Source: Vitreoscilla massiliensis
GTDB taxonomy: Bacteria > Pseudomonadota > Gammaproteobacteria > Burkholderiales > Neisseriaceae
DNA length: 64,000 nt
Reading direction: 5' to 3'
Assembly (NCBI RefSeq): GCF_001457815.1
Contig: NZ_LN898221.1
Coordinates: 1,073,053-1,137,052, forward strand
The notes under the pieces are model-generated. The model ran no database searches. It had not been told where the DNA came from and saw only the letters and a list, made by a program, of their open reading frames with translations. The translations under genes were made by a program, and so were the position numbers. Shown in pieces: positions 18,560 through 26,395 of the stretch (within the stretch, counting starts at the first letter, position 1; every line of letters begins with the position of its first letter).

Positions 18560-19078
18560 TTATTTTTTCTTTGGAGCAACCATCATCACCATTTGGCGAC
18601 CTTCCATTTTTGGAAATTGCTCCACAGAACCCACTTCAGCCAAATCTTCTTGCACACGTTTCAACAATTGGGCACCCAATTGTTGGTGCGCCATCTCGCG
18701 ACCACGGAAGCGCAAAGTAATCTTAACTTTATCGCCATCAGCCAAAAAGCGCTGAATATTGCGCATTTTGATGTTGTAATCGCCATCATCGGTACCAGGA
18801 CGGAATTTGATTTCCTTGATTTGCACCTGTTTTTGTTTCTTTTTGGCTTCATCGCGTTTTTTGGATTGTTCGTATTTGAATTTACCAAAATCCATCAATT
18901 TGCACACAGGAGGCGTTGCATTTGGGGAAATTTCCACCAAATCAATGTCTTCCTCTTCCGCCATAGACATGGCTTGACGGGTTGAAACAATGCCCAGCTG
19001 TTCACCGGTACTGCTAATTAAACGCACTTCCTTGACGGTGATTTCACCGTTAATACGTGCTTCGCGTTCTTGAGCGAT
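18560..19078 (-). CDS. infC: Translation initiation factor IF-3 (AUC start codon)
   Basis: IF-3 binds the 30S subunit and checks start-codon pairing. The start is taken as ATC at 19076-19078, because AAGGAG lies seven bases upstream and the translation IAQEREARINGEI continues directly into the family sequence KEVRLISSTGEQLGIV. No ATG or GTG start gives the full N-terminal domain. Rare AUU/AUC starts are a known feature of infC and underlie its autoregulation. With this start the protein has 172 residues, including the C-terminal domain ending in QMVMMVAPKKK. It lies 24 bases after thrS. Confidence 0.95.
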   Translation of the reverse strand: MAQEREARINGEITVKEVRLISSTGEQLGIVSTRQAMSMAEEEDIDLVEISPNATPPVCKLMDFGKFKYEQSKKRDEAKKKQKQVQIKEIKFRPGTDDGDYNIKMRNIQRFLADGDKVKITLRFRGREMAHQQLGAQLLKRVQEDLAEVGSVEQFPKMEGRQMVMMVAPKKK

Positions 19079-19102
19079 GGTTATACTCCTTAAGTTCTAT
19101 CA

Positions 19103-21013
19103 TCAATGAGCAAAAGCGGTGGCGATTTCTTGTTGCATAAACGCAATAAACTCTGCCACAGTCATTTGACCTAAGTCTTCGCCACGACGGCGAATGGCCA
19201 CTTTGCCCGCTTGTTTTTCTTTGTCCCCAATCACCAATTGATAAGGGATACGTTGTGCGCTGTGTTCTCGGATTTTGTAGCCGATTTTTTCGTTGCGCAA
19301 GTCGGTTTCAACACGGAAACCAGCTTGGGTAAATTGTGTTGCAATATTGCTGCAATACTCTGCTTGATCAGAGGTAATGTTCATGATGACCAATTGCACC
19401 GGCGCCAACCACAATGGGAACGCACCCGCATGGTGTTCAATCAAAATGCCGATAAAGCGCTCTAAAGAGCCCAAAATCGCACGGTGCAACATCACTGGAC
19501 GGGCGCGACCATTGTCTTCGGTCACATATTCCGCACCCAAACGTTCTGGCAAGACAAAGTCGAGCTGTATCGTACCACATTGCCAAGAACGACCCAAAGC
19601 GTCTTTAATGTGATACTCCACTTTAGGACCGTAGAACGCGCCCTCGCCCGGCAACTCTTCCCATTCCACACCACAGGCACGCAAGGCATTGCGTAAGCCT
19701 TCTTCGGCTCTGTCCCAAGTTTCATCTGAACCGGCGCGTTTTTCAGGCCGCAACGACAATTTCACCGACACATCGTTAAATTCAAACTGTTTGTAAACCT
19801 TCATCACCAAACGGTTAAACGCTTGTGCTTCGGCATCAATTTGGTCTTCGGTACAGAAGATGTGCGCATCGTCTTGCACAAAGCCACGCACACGCATCAA
19901 GCCATGCAAAGCACCAGACGGCTCATTGCGGTGGCAAGAACCAAACTCAGCCAAACGCAAAGGCAAATCGCGGTATGAGCGCAAGCCTTGGTTAAACACC
20001 TGCACATGACCAGGGCAGTTCATTGGTTTTACCGCATAGTCACGCTTTTCTGACTCGGTAATGAACATATTTTCTTTGTAGTTTTCCCAGTGACCGGATT
20101 TTTCCCACAAGATTTTGTCCATCACCATAGGGGTACGAATTTCTTTGTATCCCGCAGCATTCAATTCACCACGCATGTGTTGCTCAATGACTTGCCACAA
20201 AGCCCAGCCTTTAGGATGCCAAAATGCCATGCCTGGCGCTTCGTCTTGCATGTGGAACAAATCCAATTGCTTGCCCAATTTGCGGTGGTCGCGTTTTTCG
20301 GCTTCTTCGATGCGTTGGATGTATTCTTTCAATTGCTTTTTATCGGCCCAAGCGGTGCCGTAAATACGTTGCAATTGTTCGTTTTTAGAATCGCCACGCC
20401 AGTACGCGCCTGACAATTTGGTCAATTTAAACGCTTTTAAGAAACGGGTGTTGGGCACGTGTGGGCCACGGCACATGTCCACGTATTCTTGGTGGTAATA
20501 CAAACCCATTTCGGTTTCGTCTGGCATGTCATCAATCAGACGCAATTTGTAGGTTTCGCCACGCGCGGTAAAAGTCTTGATCACTTCAGCACGAGGGGTC
20601 ATTTTTTTGATGACGTCGTAATCCTGATCTATCAATTGGTGCATGCGCGCTTCAATCGCTTCCATGTCTTCTGGCGTGAACGGTTTTTCACTGAACACAT
20701 CGTAGTAAAAACCATCGTCGATAACTGGACCAATCACCATTTGCACATCTGGGTACAATTGTTTGACAGCATGACCGACCAAATGCGCACAAGAGTGGCG
20801 GATGATTTCCACGCCTTCTTGGTCTTTGGCGGTAATGATGTTTAAGGCCGCATCGGCATCAATCACATCGCTGGCATCAACCAAGCGACCATTCACTTTG
20901 CCCGCAATCGTGGCTTTGGCAAGACCTGAGCCTATAGATTGCGCCACTTCCATGACGCTAACAGGATGGTCGAACGATTTAATCGAACCGTCCGGTAAAG
21001 TAATTTGAGGCAT
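19103..21013 (-). CDS. thrS: Threonyl-tRNA synthetase
   Basis: This class II synthetase charges tRNA-Thr. The 636 residues contain an N-terminal TGS domain (MPQITLPDGSIKSFDHP), the editing domain with HSCAH and a downstream HxxxC-type site, and the catalytic core with FGSCHRNEPSGALHG (motif 2), the zinc cysteine in NCPGH and motif 3 LHRAILGSLERF. A C-terminal anticodon-binding domain follows. The start at 21013 has GGAG seven bases upstream; an upstream GTG in frame lacks spacing. The leader holds a hairpin at 21046-21076 that may matter for control. Confidence 0.98.
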   Translation of the reverse strand: MPQITLPDGSIKSFDHPVSVMEVAQSIGSGLAKATIAGKVNGRLVDASDVIDADAALNIITAKDQEGVEIIRHSCAHLVGHAVKQLYPDVQMVIGPVIDDGFYYDVFSEKPFTPEDMEAIEARMHQLIDQDYDVIKKMTPRAEVIKTFTARGETYKLRLIDDMPDETEMGLYYHQEYVDMCRGPHVPNTRFLKAFKLTKLSGAYWRGDSKNEQLQRIYGTAWADKKQLKEYIQRIEEAEKRDHRKLGKQLDLFHMQDEAPGMAFWHPKGWALWQVIEQHMRGELNAAGYKEIRTPMVMDKILWEKSGHWENYKENMFITESEKRDYAVKPMNCPGHVQVFNQGLRSYRDLPLRLAEFGSCHRNEPSGALHGLMRVRGFVQDDAHIFCTEDQIDAEAQAFNRLVMKVYKQFEFNDVSVKLSLRPEKRAGSDETWDRAEEGLRNALRACGVEWEELPGEGAFYGPKVEYHIKDALGRSWQCGTIQLDFVLPERLGAEYVTEDNGRARPVMLHRAILGSLERFIGILIEHHAGAFPLWLAPVQLVIMNITSDQAEYCSNIATQFTQAGFRVETDLRNEKIGYKIREHSAQRIPYQLVIGDKEKQAGKVAIRRRGEDLGQMTVAEFIAFMQQEIATAFAH

Positions 21014-21045
21014 GACCACACTCCGTGCTAGCTTTATTATTCAGT

Positions 21046-21076
21046 GCCATAAGGTGCTCTAGTGCGCCTTATTGGC
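21046..21076 (-). promoter_or_regulatory. Hairpin in the thrS leader
   Basis: GCCATAAGG and CCTTATTGGC can pair (one bulge) around a twelve-base interior, 33 bases before the thrS start codon on the minus strand. E. coli thrS is repressed by its own product at leader hairpins; a similar role here is an inference. Confidence 0.4.
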
Positions 21077-21077
21077 G

Positions 21078-21104
21078 AAAAAACAGCGAACATTTGGTTC
21101 GCTG
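21078..21104 (-). terminator. Terminator after tRNA-Val
   Basis: CAGCGAAC / GTTCGCTG stem, five-base loop, followed on the minus strand by TTTTTTCG. It separates the tRNA gene from thrS, or attenuates read-through into it. Confidence 0.85.
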
Positions 21105-21115
21105 GTTAAGAAACT

Positions 21116-21192
21116 TGGTAGGCATGATTGGATTCGAACCAACGACCCCCACCATGTCAAGGTGGTGCTCTAACCAACTGAGCTACATGCCT
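21116..21192 (-). tRNA. tRNA-Val (anticodon GAC)
   Basis: The minus strand gives a complete cloverleaf: acceptor arms AGGCATG and CATGCCT, a D arm with AGCTCAGTTGGTTAGAGC, anticodon loop TTGACAT with GAC, the T arm GTTCGAATC, and an encoded CCA end. Confidence 0.97.
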
Positions 21193-21270
21193 ATACAGAT
21201 ACTGCAAAATAAGGCGATTATTGTAGCCATAAACACATTAATTGGCAACACACGAGCGCAGTGAATCGCT

Positions 21271-21276
21271 TATAAT
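21271..21276 (+). promoter_or_regulatory. Probable -10 box of tgt
   Basis: TATAAT lies 27 bases before the tgt start codon. No good -35 box is seen; TTGGCA at 21242-21247 is too far upstream. The predicted 5' leader would be only about 20 bases. Confidence 0.5.
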
Positions 21277-21302
21277 GGCGGTTTTATTTGCGTGCAAACC
21301 CT

Positions 21303-22415
21303 ATGCTTAAATTTGAACTTTTAAAACAAGATGGTCTTGCTCGTCGCGGTCGCATCACCTTAAATCATGGCACAGTTGAAACCCCAGTCTTCCAACCTGT
21401 AGGCACTTACGGCAGCGTTAAAGCGATGACACCCAAGGACTTGGATGACATCAACGCCCAAATCATCTTGGGCAATACCTACCATTTGTGGCTGCGCCCT
21501 GGCCTTGACATCATCAAAGAGTTTGGTGGTTTGCATGATTTTATGAATTGGCACAAACCCATTCTCACCGATTCGGGTGGTTTTCAAGTATTCAGCTTAT
21601 CGAACATGCGCAAACTCACCGAAGAAGGCTGTACCTTCAAAAGCCCCATCAATGGTGACAAATTATTTTTGTCGCCCGAAATTTCGATGCAAATCCAAAC
21701 CGTGCTCAATTCCGACATTGTGATGCAATTGGATGAGTGCACACCCGGCGATGCCTCCGCACAGCAAGCACAAAAGTCTTTGCAAATGAGTTTGCGTTGG
21801 GCCGAACGTTCTAAAAACGAATTTGCGCGCTTGAACAATCCGAATGCCTTGTTTGGTATTGTGCAAGGCGCAATGTTTGAAGACTTGCGCGATGAATCTT
21901 TAAGCGGCCTGAACGCTTTGGATTTCGATGGTGTGGCCATTGGTGGTTTGTCTGTCGGCGAATCCAAAGAAGACATGTACCGCATCTTGAGCTACATTGG
22001 TCCGAAACTGCCTGCCAACAAGCCGCATTACTTGATGGGCGTGGGCACACCAGAAGACTTGGTTGAGGGTGTGGCCAATGGTGTGGACATGTTCGATTGC
22101 GTGATGCCAACGCGCAATGCACGCAACGGTTGGTTATTTACCCGTTTTGGTGACTTGAAAATCAAGAACTCTGCACACAAATTCGACAAACGCCCATTGG
22201 ATGAAAGCTGCACTTGCTACACCTGTCGCCATTTCAGCCGTGCTTATTTGCACCATTTACACCGTGTGGGCGAAATCTTGGGTGCGCAATTGAACACCAT
22301 CCACAATTTGCATTATTACCAACAATTGATGCAAGACGTGCGCGATGCCATTGATGCAGGCGAATTTGCAGCCTTCCGTCTGCGCTTTGCCGCCGAGCGT
22401 GCGCGTGGGGTGTAA
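21303..22415 (+). CDS. tgt: Queuine tRNA-ribosyltransferase
   Basis: Tgt exchanges guanine-34 for preQ1 in tRNAs with GUN anticodons, the last base-exchange step of queuosine synthesis. The 370-residue protein has TDSGGFQVFSL, the nucleophile region FDCVMPTRNARNG and the zinc site CTCYTCRHF followed by LHHLH. The ATG at 21303 is chosen to give the family N-terminus MLKFELLKQDG; no clear ribosome site precedes it. It is the first of four genes leading into yajC-secDF, the usual arrangement in proteobacteria. Confidence 0.97.
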   Translation: MLKFELLKQDGLARRGRITLNHGTVETPVFQPVGTYGSVKAMTPKDLDDINAQIILGNTYHLWLRPGLDIIKEFGGLHDFMNWHKPILTDSGGFQVFSLSNMRKLTEEGCTFKSPINGDKLFLSPEISMQIQTVLNSDIVMQLDECTPGDASAQQAQKSLQMSLRWAERSKNEFARLNNPNALFGIVQGAMFEDLRDESLSGLNALDFDGVAIGGLSVGESKEDMYRILSYIGPKLPANKPHYLMGVGTPEDLVEGVANGVDMFDCVMPTRNARNGWLFTRFGDLKIKNSAHKFDKRPLDESCTCYTCRHFSRAYLHHLHRVGEILGAQLNTIHNLHYYQQLMQDVRDAIDAGEFAAFRLRFAAERARGV

Positions 22416-22441
22416 GTCGTTGTAAATCTGACTTAGGTCTT

Positions 22442-22469
22442 TTGACATTTACCCAAGAGGCTTTAAAAT
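22442..22469 (+). promoter_or_regulatory. Sigma-70 promoter of yajC-secD-secF
   Basis: TTGACA at 22442-22447 and TAAAAT at 22464-22469 are separated by 16 bases, about 43 bases before the yajC start. Confidence 0.8.
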
Positions 22470-22511
22470 AGCTGTTTATTCAATTCAACTAGAGATACAT
22501 TAAGGATAATA

Positions 22512-22805
22512 ATGAACGAACAAGTCATGTCGTTTCTGCCGATGATTTTGGTGCTGGCCGTGTTTTACTTCTTGGTCATGCGCCCACAACAAAAAAAGAT
22601 GAAAGCCCATCAAAACATGTTGGCTGAACTGAAAAAAGGCGAGAAAGTCATCACCAGCTCAGGCATGGTCGGCAAAATCACCAAAGTTTCAGAACGCTTT
22701 TTTACCATCGAAATCGCTCCTAATGTTCAAGTTGATTTTGAACGCTCAGCAGTTACAGGCCGCATTGATGCTACAGGTGCTGCCGTCGAAGAAAAAAAAG
22801 ACTAA
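22512..22805 (+). CDS. yajC: Sec translocon accessory subunit YajC
   Basis: YajC is a small inner-membrane partner of SecDF. The 97 residues have one N-terminal membrane helix (PMILVLAVFYFLVMRPQQKK) and a soluble domain with GEKVITSSGMVGKITKV. AAGGA lies six bases before the ATG. An uptake-like element is embedded near the 3' end (22753-22763), read as VTGRI. Confidence 0.96.
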   Translation: MNEQVMSFLPMILVLAVFYFLVMRPQQKKMKAHQNMLAELKKGEKVITSSGMVGKITKVSERFFTIEIAPNVQVDFERSAVTGRIDATGAAVEEKKD

Positions 22806-22818
22806 ATTAATCCAACGG

Positions 22819-22844
22819 CAAACCGCTCTCACATGGGCGGTTTG
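22819..22844 (+). terminator. Weak hairpin between yajC and secD
   Basis: CAAACCGC / GCGGTTTG stem with a ten-base loop, followed by TTGTGTTT. The tail is only partly T, so it probably attenuates rather than ends transcription. Confidence 0.5.
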
Positions 22845-22866
22845 TTGTGTTTCGAAGGTCTAGGGA

Positions 22867-24732
22867 ATGAATCGCTATCCTTTATGGAAATACTTGTTGA
22901 TTGCCGTGTTGGTGGTACTGAGCTGTCTGTACACCATCCCCAACTTCTATGGGGAAACACCTGCGGTACAAATTTCCACCAATCGCCAAGCCATCCAAAT
23001 CAACGATGCTTTGGCTCAAAAAGTTTCCACTGCTTTAACCCAAGCCAAAATCAGCACAGACGGTCAATTCTTTGACGGCGGCAGTTTGAAAGTCCGTTTC
23101 AACTCCGAAGAAGACCAAATCAAAGCCCGCGACGTGATTGATAAAACTTTGGGTGAAGGCTACATCATTGCGTTGAACTTGATTCCGAATACCCCAGTGT
23201 GGATGAGCCAAATTGGCGCCCGTCCGATGTTCTTGGGTCTGGACTTGCGCGGCGGCGTGCATTTCACCATGCAAGTAGACATGGCCGCAGCCAAGCAAAA
23301 AACCTTGGAGCGCATCGCCGGTGACATCCGCCGCGAAGCCAAAAAACAAAAATTCACCATCAGTGATGCCAAAATTGGCGCTGATAAAGTCACCATTCCA
23401 TTCCAAAATGCTGCCGATGCCCAAGCCATTGTGCGCAGCATGAGCCGTCAATTGGGCACCGAAGCCAACATCAATTTGGTCGGTGACAGCACGGTCGAAG
23501 CGTCTTTGTCTGAAGCACAATTGCTCTCCATCAGCTCATCTGCGGTGGCGCAAAACATGAACACCTTGCACAACCGTGTCAATGAATTGGGCGTGGCTGA
23601 ACCGGTGATTCAACAAGCAGGTGCCGACCGCATTGTGGTGCAATTACCTGGCGTACAAGACACCGCCAAAGCCAAAGACATCTTGGGCCGCACCGCCACC
23701 TTGGAAGTGCGCATGGTGTCGGATGACCCTGCGTTGATGCAACAAGCGATGCTTGGCACCGTGCCTGAGGGCTATGAATTGTTGCCCAACTCAGGTGGTC
23801 AAGGCTCGACTTTGGTCAGCAAACAAGTGGAATTGACGGGCGACAACATCAACGATGCCCAACCGGGATTTACCGAAAACAACCAACCCTCGGTGAACTT
23901 GGTATTGGACAGCTCAGGTTCGGACATTTTTGCCGACTTGACCCGTGCCAACAAAGGCAAACGCATGGCGATGGTGTTGAAAGACCAAGGCACTTCTGAA
24001 GTGGTGACCGCGCCCAATATCAATGAACCGATTACCGGTGGCCGTGTGCAAATTTCTGGCAGCATGACGTCTGCCGAAGCCAATGACACTGCTTTGTTAT
24101 TGCGTGCAGGCTCTTTGGCCGCTCCGATGAAAATCATTGAAGAACGCACCATAGGCCCTAGCCTCGGTGCGGAAAACATCAAAAAAGGCTTCCACTCTAC
24201 CCTGTGGGGTTTCGTGGCCGTGGCCTGCTTTATGATTTTGTATTACCGCGTGTTTGGTGTGTTCTCGGCCATTTCCTTGACCTTCAACTTGCTGTTCTTG
24301 ATTGCCATCTTGTCGATTTTACAGGCCACTTTGACCTTACCGGGCATTGCCGCCATCGCCTTGACGCTGGGTATGGCGATTGACTCCAACGTGTTGATTA
24401 ACGAGCGCATACGCGAAGAATTGCGCGCCGGTCACAGCCCGCAAGTGTCGATTAACAAGGGTTATGAACACGCTTGGGACACCATTGTCGACTCCAACAT
24501 CACCTCCTTGATTGCCGGTTTGGCCTTGTTGGTATTTGGTTCAGGTCCGGTGCGTGGCTTTGCCGTGGTGCACTGTATCGGTATTTTGACCTCAATGTTC
24601 TCATCGGTGGTGTGTTCACGCGCCTTGGTCAACTTGTGGTACGGCCGTCGCAGCCGCTTGAAATCAGTGTCTATCGGTCATGTGTGGCGTCCAGATGCCG
24701 CGCCCAAAGCCGCTGCAGCAGAAAAGGAATAA
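22867..24732 (+). CDS. secD: Protein translocase subunit SecD
   Basis: SecD with SecF uses the proton gradient to complete protein export from the periplasmic side. The 621 residues show an N-terminal membrane helix, the large periplasmic domain with FLGLDLRGGVHFTMQVD (motif D1), and six C-terminal helices. These include the RND-type segments TLTLPGIAAIALTLGMAIDSNVLINERIRE and ITSLIAGLALLVFGSGPVRGFA. secF starts three bases after its stop. Confidence 0.98.
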   Translation: MNRYPLWKYLLIAVLVVLSCLYTIPNFYGETPAVQISTNRQAIQINDALAQKVSTALTQAKISTDGQFFDGGSLKVRFNSEEDQIKARDVIDKTLGEGYIIALNLIPNTPVWMSQIGARPMFLGLDLRGGVHFTMQVDMAAAKQKTLERIAGDIRREAKKQKFTISDAKIGADKVTIPFQNAADAQAIVRSMSRQLGTEANINLVGDSTVEASLSEAQLLSISSSAVAQNMNTLHNRVNELGVAEPVIQQAGADRIVVQLPGVQDTAKAKDILGRTATLEVRMVSDDPALMQQAMLGTVPEGYELLPNSGGQGSTLVSKQVELTGDNINDAQPGFTENNQPSVNLVLDSSGSDIFADLTRANKGKRMAMVLKDQGTSEVVTAPNINEPITGGRVQISGSMTSAEANDTALLLRAGSLAAPMKIIEERTIGPSLGAENIKKGFHSTLWGFVAVACFMILYYRVFGVFSAISLTFNLLFLIAILSILQATLTLPGIAAIALTLGMAIDSNVLINERIREELRAGHSPQVSINKGYEHAWDTIVDSNITSLIAGLALLVFGSGPVRGFAVVHCIGILTSMFSSVVCSRALVNLWYGRRSRLKSVSIGHVWRPDAAPKAAAAEKE

Positions 24733-24735
24733 GCA

Positions 24736-25671
24736 ATGGAGTTTTTCAGAATCAAACGCGACATTCCGTTCATGAGTTATGGCAAGCTCACCACTGCCAT
24801 TTCTTTGATTACGTTTGTGTTGGCCGTGTTCTTCCTGGTCACCAAAGGCTTGAATTACTCAGTCGAATTCACCGGCGGTACGGTGATGCAAGTGCAATAC
24901 CAGCAAGGCGCGGATGTGAACAAAATCCGTACCGATTTGCACAAGCTCAATATTGGTGAAATCCAAGTACAGGCTATGGGCACCACCCGTGACATCATGA
25001 TCCGCCTGCCTAACAAAGGCTCAGACCATGCGGCAGAACTGTCTAACAAAGTGATGACGGTATTGAAGCAAGGCGACCCGAATGTGAAGCTGTTGCAAAA
25101 CGACTTCATCGGCCCGCAAGTGGGTGAGGAATTGATTACCCACGGTTTGGCGGCCATCGCCATGGTGTGTATCGGCATCATCGTCTATTTGGCGGCGCGG
25201 TTTGAATGGCGTTTTGCGGTATCGGCCATCATCGCCAATATGCACGACGTGGTCATCATCTTGGGCTGTTTTGCGCTGTTCCAATGGGAGTTCTCATTGA
25301 CGGTATTGGCTGGTGTGTTGGCCGTGCTTGGTTACTCGGTCAACGAATCGGTGGTGGTATTCGACCGTATCCGCGAAAACTTCCGCAAACCGCAAATGCG
25401 CGACCACACCATCCCTGAAGTCATAGACAACGCCATTACCCAAACCATGAGCCGTACCATCATTACCCACGGCTCGACCGAGGCGATGGTATTGTCGATG
25501 TTGATTTTCGGCGGTGCTGCTTTACACGGTTTTGCAATGGCTTTGACCATTGGTATTGTGTTTGGCGTGTATTCTTCGGTTTTGGTTGCCAGTCCGCTGT
25601 TGATGTTCTTTGGCCTCAATCGCCAGAATTTGGTGAAAGAGCGTAAGAAAAAAGAAGAAGCAGTGGTTTAG
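24736..25671 (+). CDS. secF: Protein translocase subunit SecF
   Basis: This is the 311-residue partner of SecD. It has an N-terminal helix, the motif SVEFTGGTVMQVQY in the periplasmic domain, and the RND helices with GYSVNESVVVFDRIREN and a late helix HGFAMALTIGIVFGVYSS. It ends with a basic tail KERKKKEEAVV. The gene is tightly coupled to secD and followed by an inverted uptake-like pair. Confidence 0.98.
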   Translation: MEFFRIKRDIPFMSYGKLTTAISLITFVLAVFFLVTKGLNYSVEFTGGTVMQVQYQQGADVNKIRTDLHKLNIGEIQVQAMGTTRDIMIRLPNKGSDHAAELSNKVMTVLKQGDPNVKLLQNDFIGPQVGEELITHGLAAIAMVCIGIIVYLAARFEWRFAVSAIIANMHDVVIILGCFALFQWEFSLTVLAGVLAVLGYSVNESVVVFDRIRENFRKPQMRDHTIPEVIDNAITQTMSRTIITHGSTEAMVLSMLIFGGAALHGFAMALTIGIVFGVYSSVLVASPLLMFFGLNRQNLVKERKKKEEAVV

Positions 25672-25680
25672 TACAATATA

Positions 25681-25706
25681 AGCGGCCTGTAAGTTTACAG
25701 GCCGCT
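25681..25706. repeat. Inverted uptake-like pair after secF
   Basis: AGCGGCCTGTAA and TTACAGGCCGCT are separated by two bases, forming a strong hairpin nine bases past the secF stop. No T run follows, so it is at best a partial terminator. Confidence 0.85.
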
Positions 25707-25729
25707 GTCACATTCACCATCGAGTTACC

Positions 25730-26386
25730 ATGGAATTTTTCAGTTTTATCATCGATTTCATTTTGCACATAGACCAACACTTAACCGAACTTGCAGCGCA
25801 ATACGGTGTGTGGATCTACGGCATTTTATTTCTCATCATTTTCTGCGAAACCGGCTTGGTGGTTATGCCCTTGTTGCCAGGAGATTCGCTGTTGTTTGCC
25901 GCCGGCAGCATCGCCGCCATCGGCAGCATGAACATCCATTTGATGGTGTTATTGCTCATCATCGCCGCCATTTTGGGCGATGCGGTCAACTTCATGATAG
26001 GCAAGTTTTTTGGTGAGAAATTGTTCTCCAATCCCCACTCCAAAATCTTCAAGCAAAGCCATTTGCACAAAACCCAACAGTTTTATGCCAAACACGGCGG
26101 CAAAACCATCATCATGGCGCGCTTCATTCCCATCGTGCGCACTTTCGCACCGTTTGTCGCTGGCATGGGTCACATGCATTACCATACCTTTTTGGCTTAC
26201 AACGTCATCGGCGCGGTATTGTGGGTGACTTTGTTCTCTTATTTGGGTTATTTCTTCGGCAATATGGACGTGGTCAAAGACAATTTGAGTTTGGTGTTGG
26301 TGGCCATCATCGTGTTGTCGGTGTTGCCGGCCGTGATTGAAATCATTCGCCACAAACGCGCTGCCAACAAAAGCAGCGCTCAGTAA
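25730..26386 (+). CDS. DedA-family membrane protein
   Basis: DedA proteins are inner-membrane transporters linked to recycling of undecaprenyl phosphate and other lipids and to membrane potential. The 218-residue protein carries the family motifs ETGLVVMPLLPGDSLLFAAG and FIPIVRTFAPFVAGMGHM, with hydrophobic segments between and a basic C-terminus. mutL starts nine bases after its stop, so they likely form an operon. Which lipid it moves cannot be told from the sequence. Confidence 0.9.
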   Translation: MEFFSFIIDFILHIDQHLTELAAQYGVWIYGILFLIIFCETGLVVMPLLPGDSLLFAAGSIAAIGSMNIHLMVLLLIIAAILGDAVNFMIGKFFGEKLFSNPHSKIFKQSHLHKTQQFYAKHGGKTIIMARFIPIVRTFAPFVAGMGHMHYHTFLAYNVIGAVLWVTLFSYLGYFFGNMDVVKDNLSLVLVAIIVLSVLPAVIEIIRHKRAANKSSAQ

Positions 26387-26395
26387 AGATACGCT

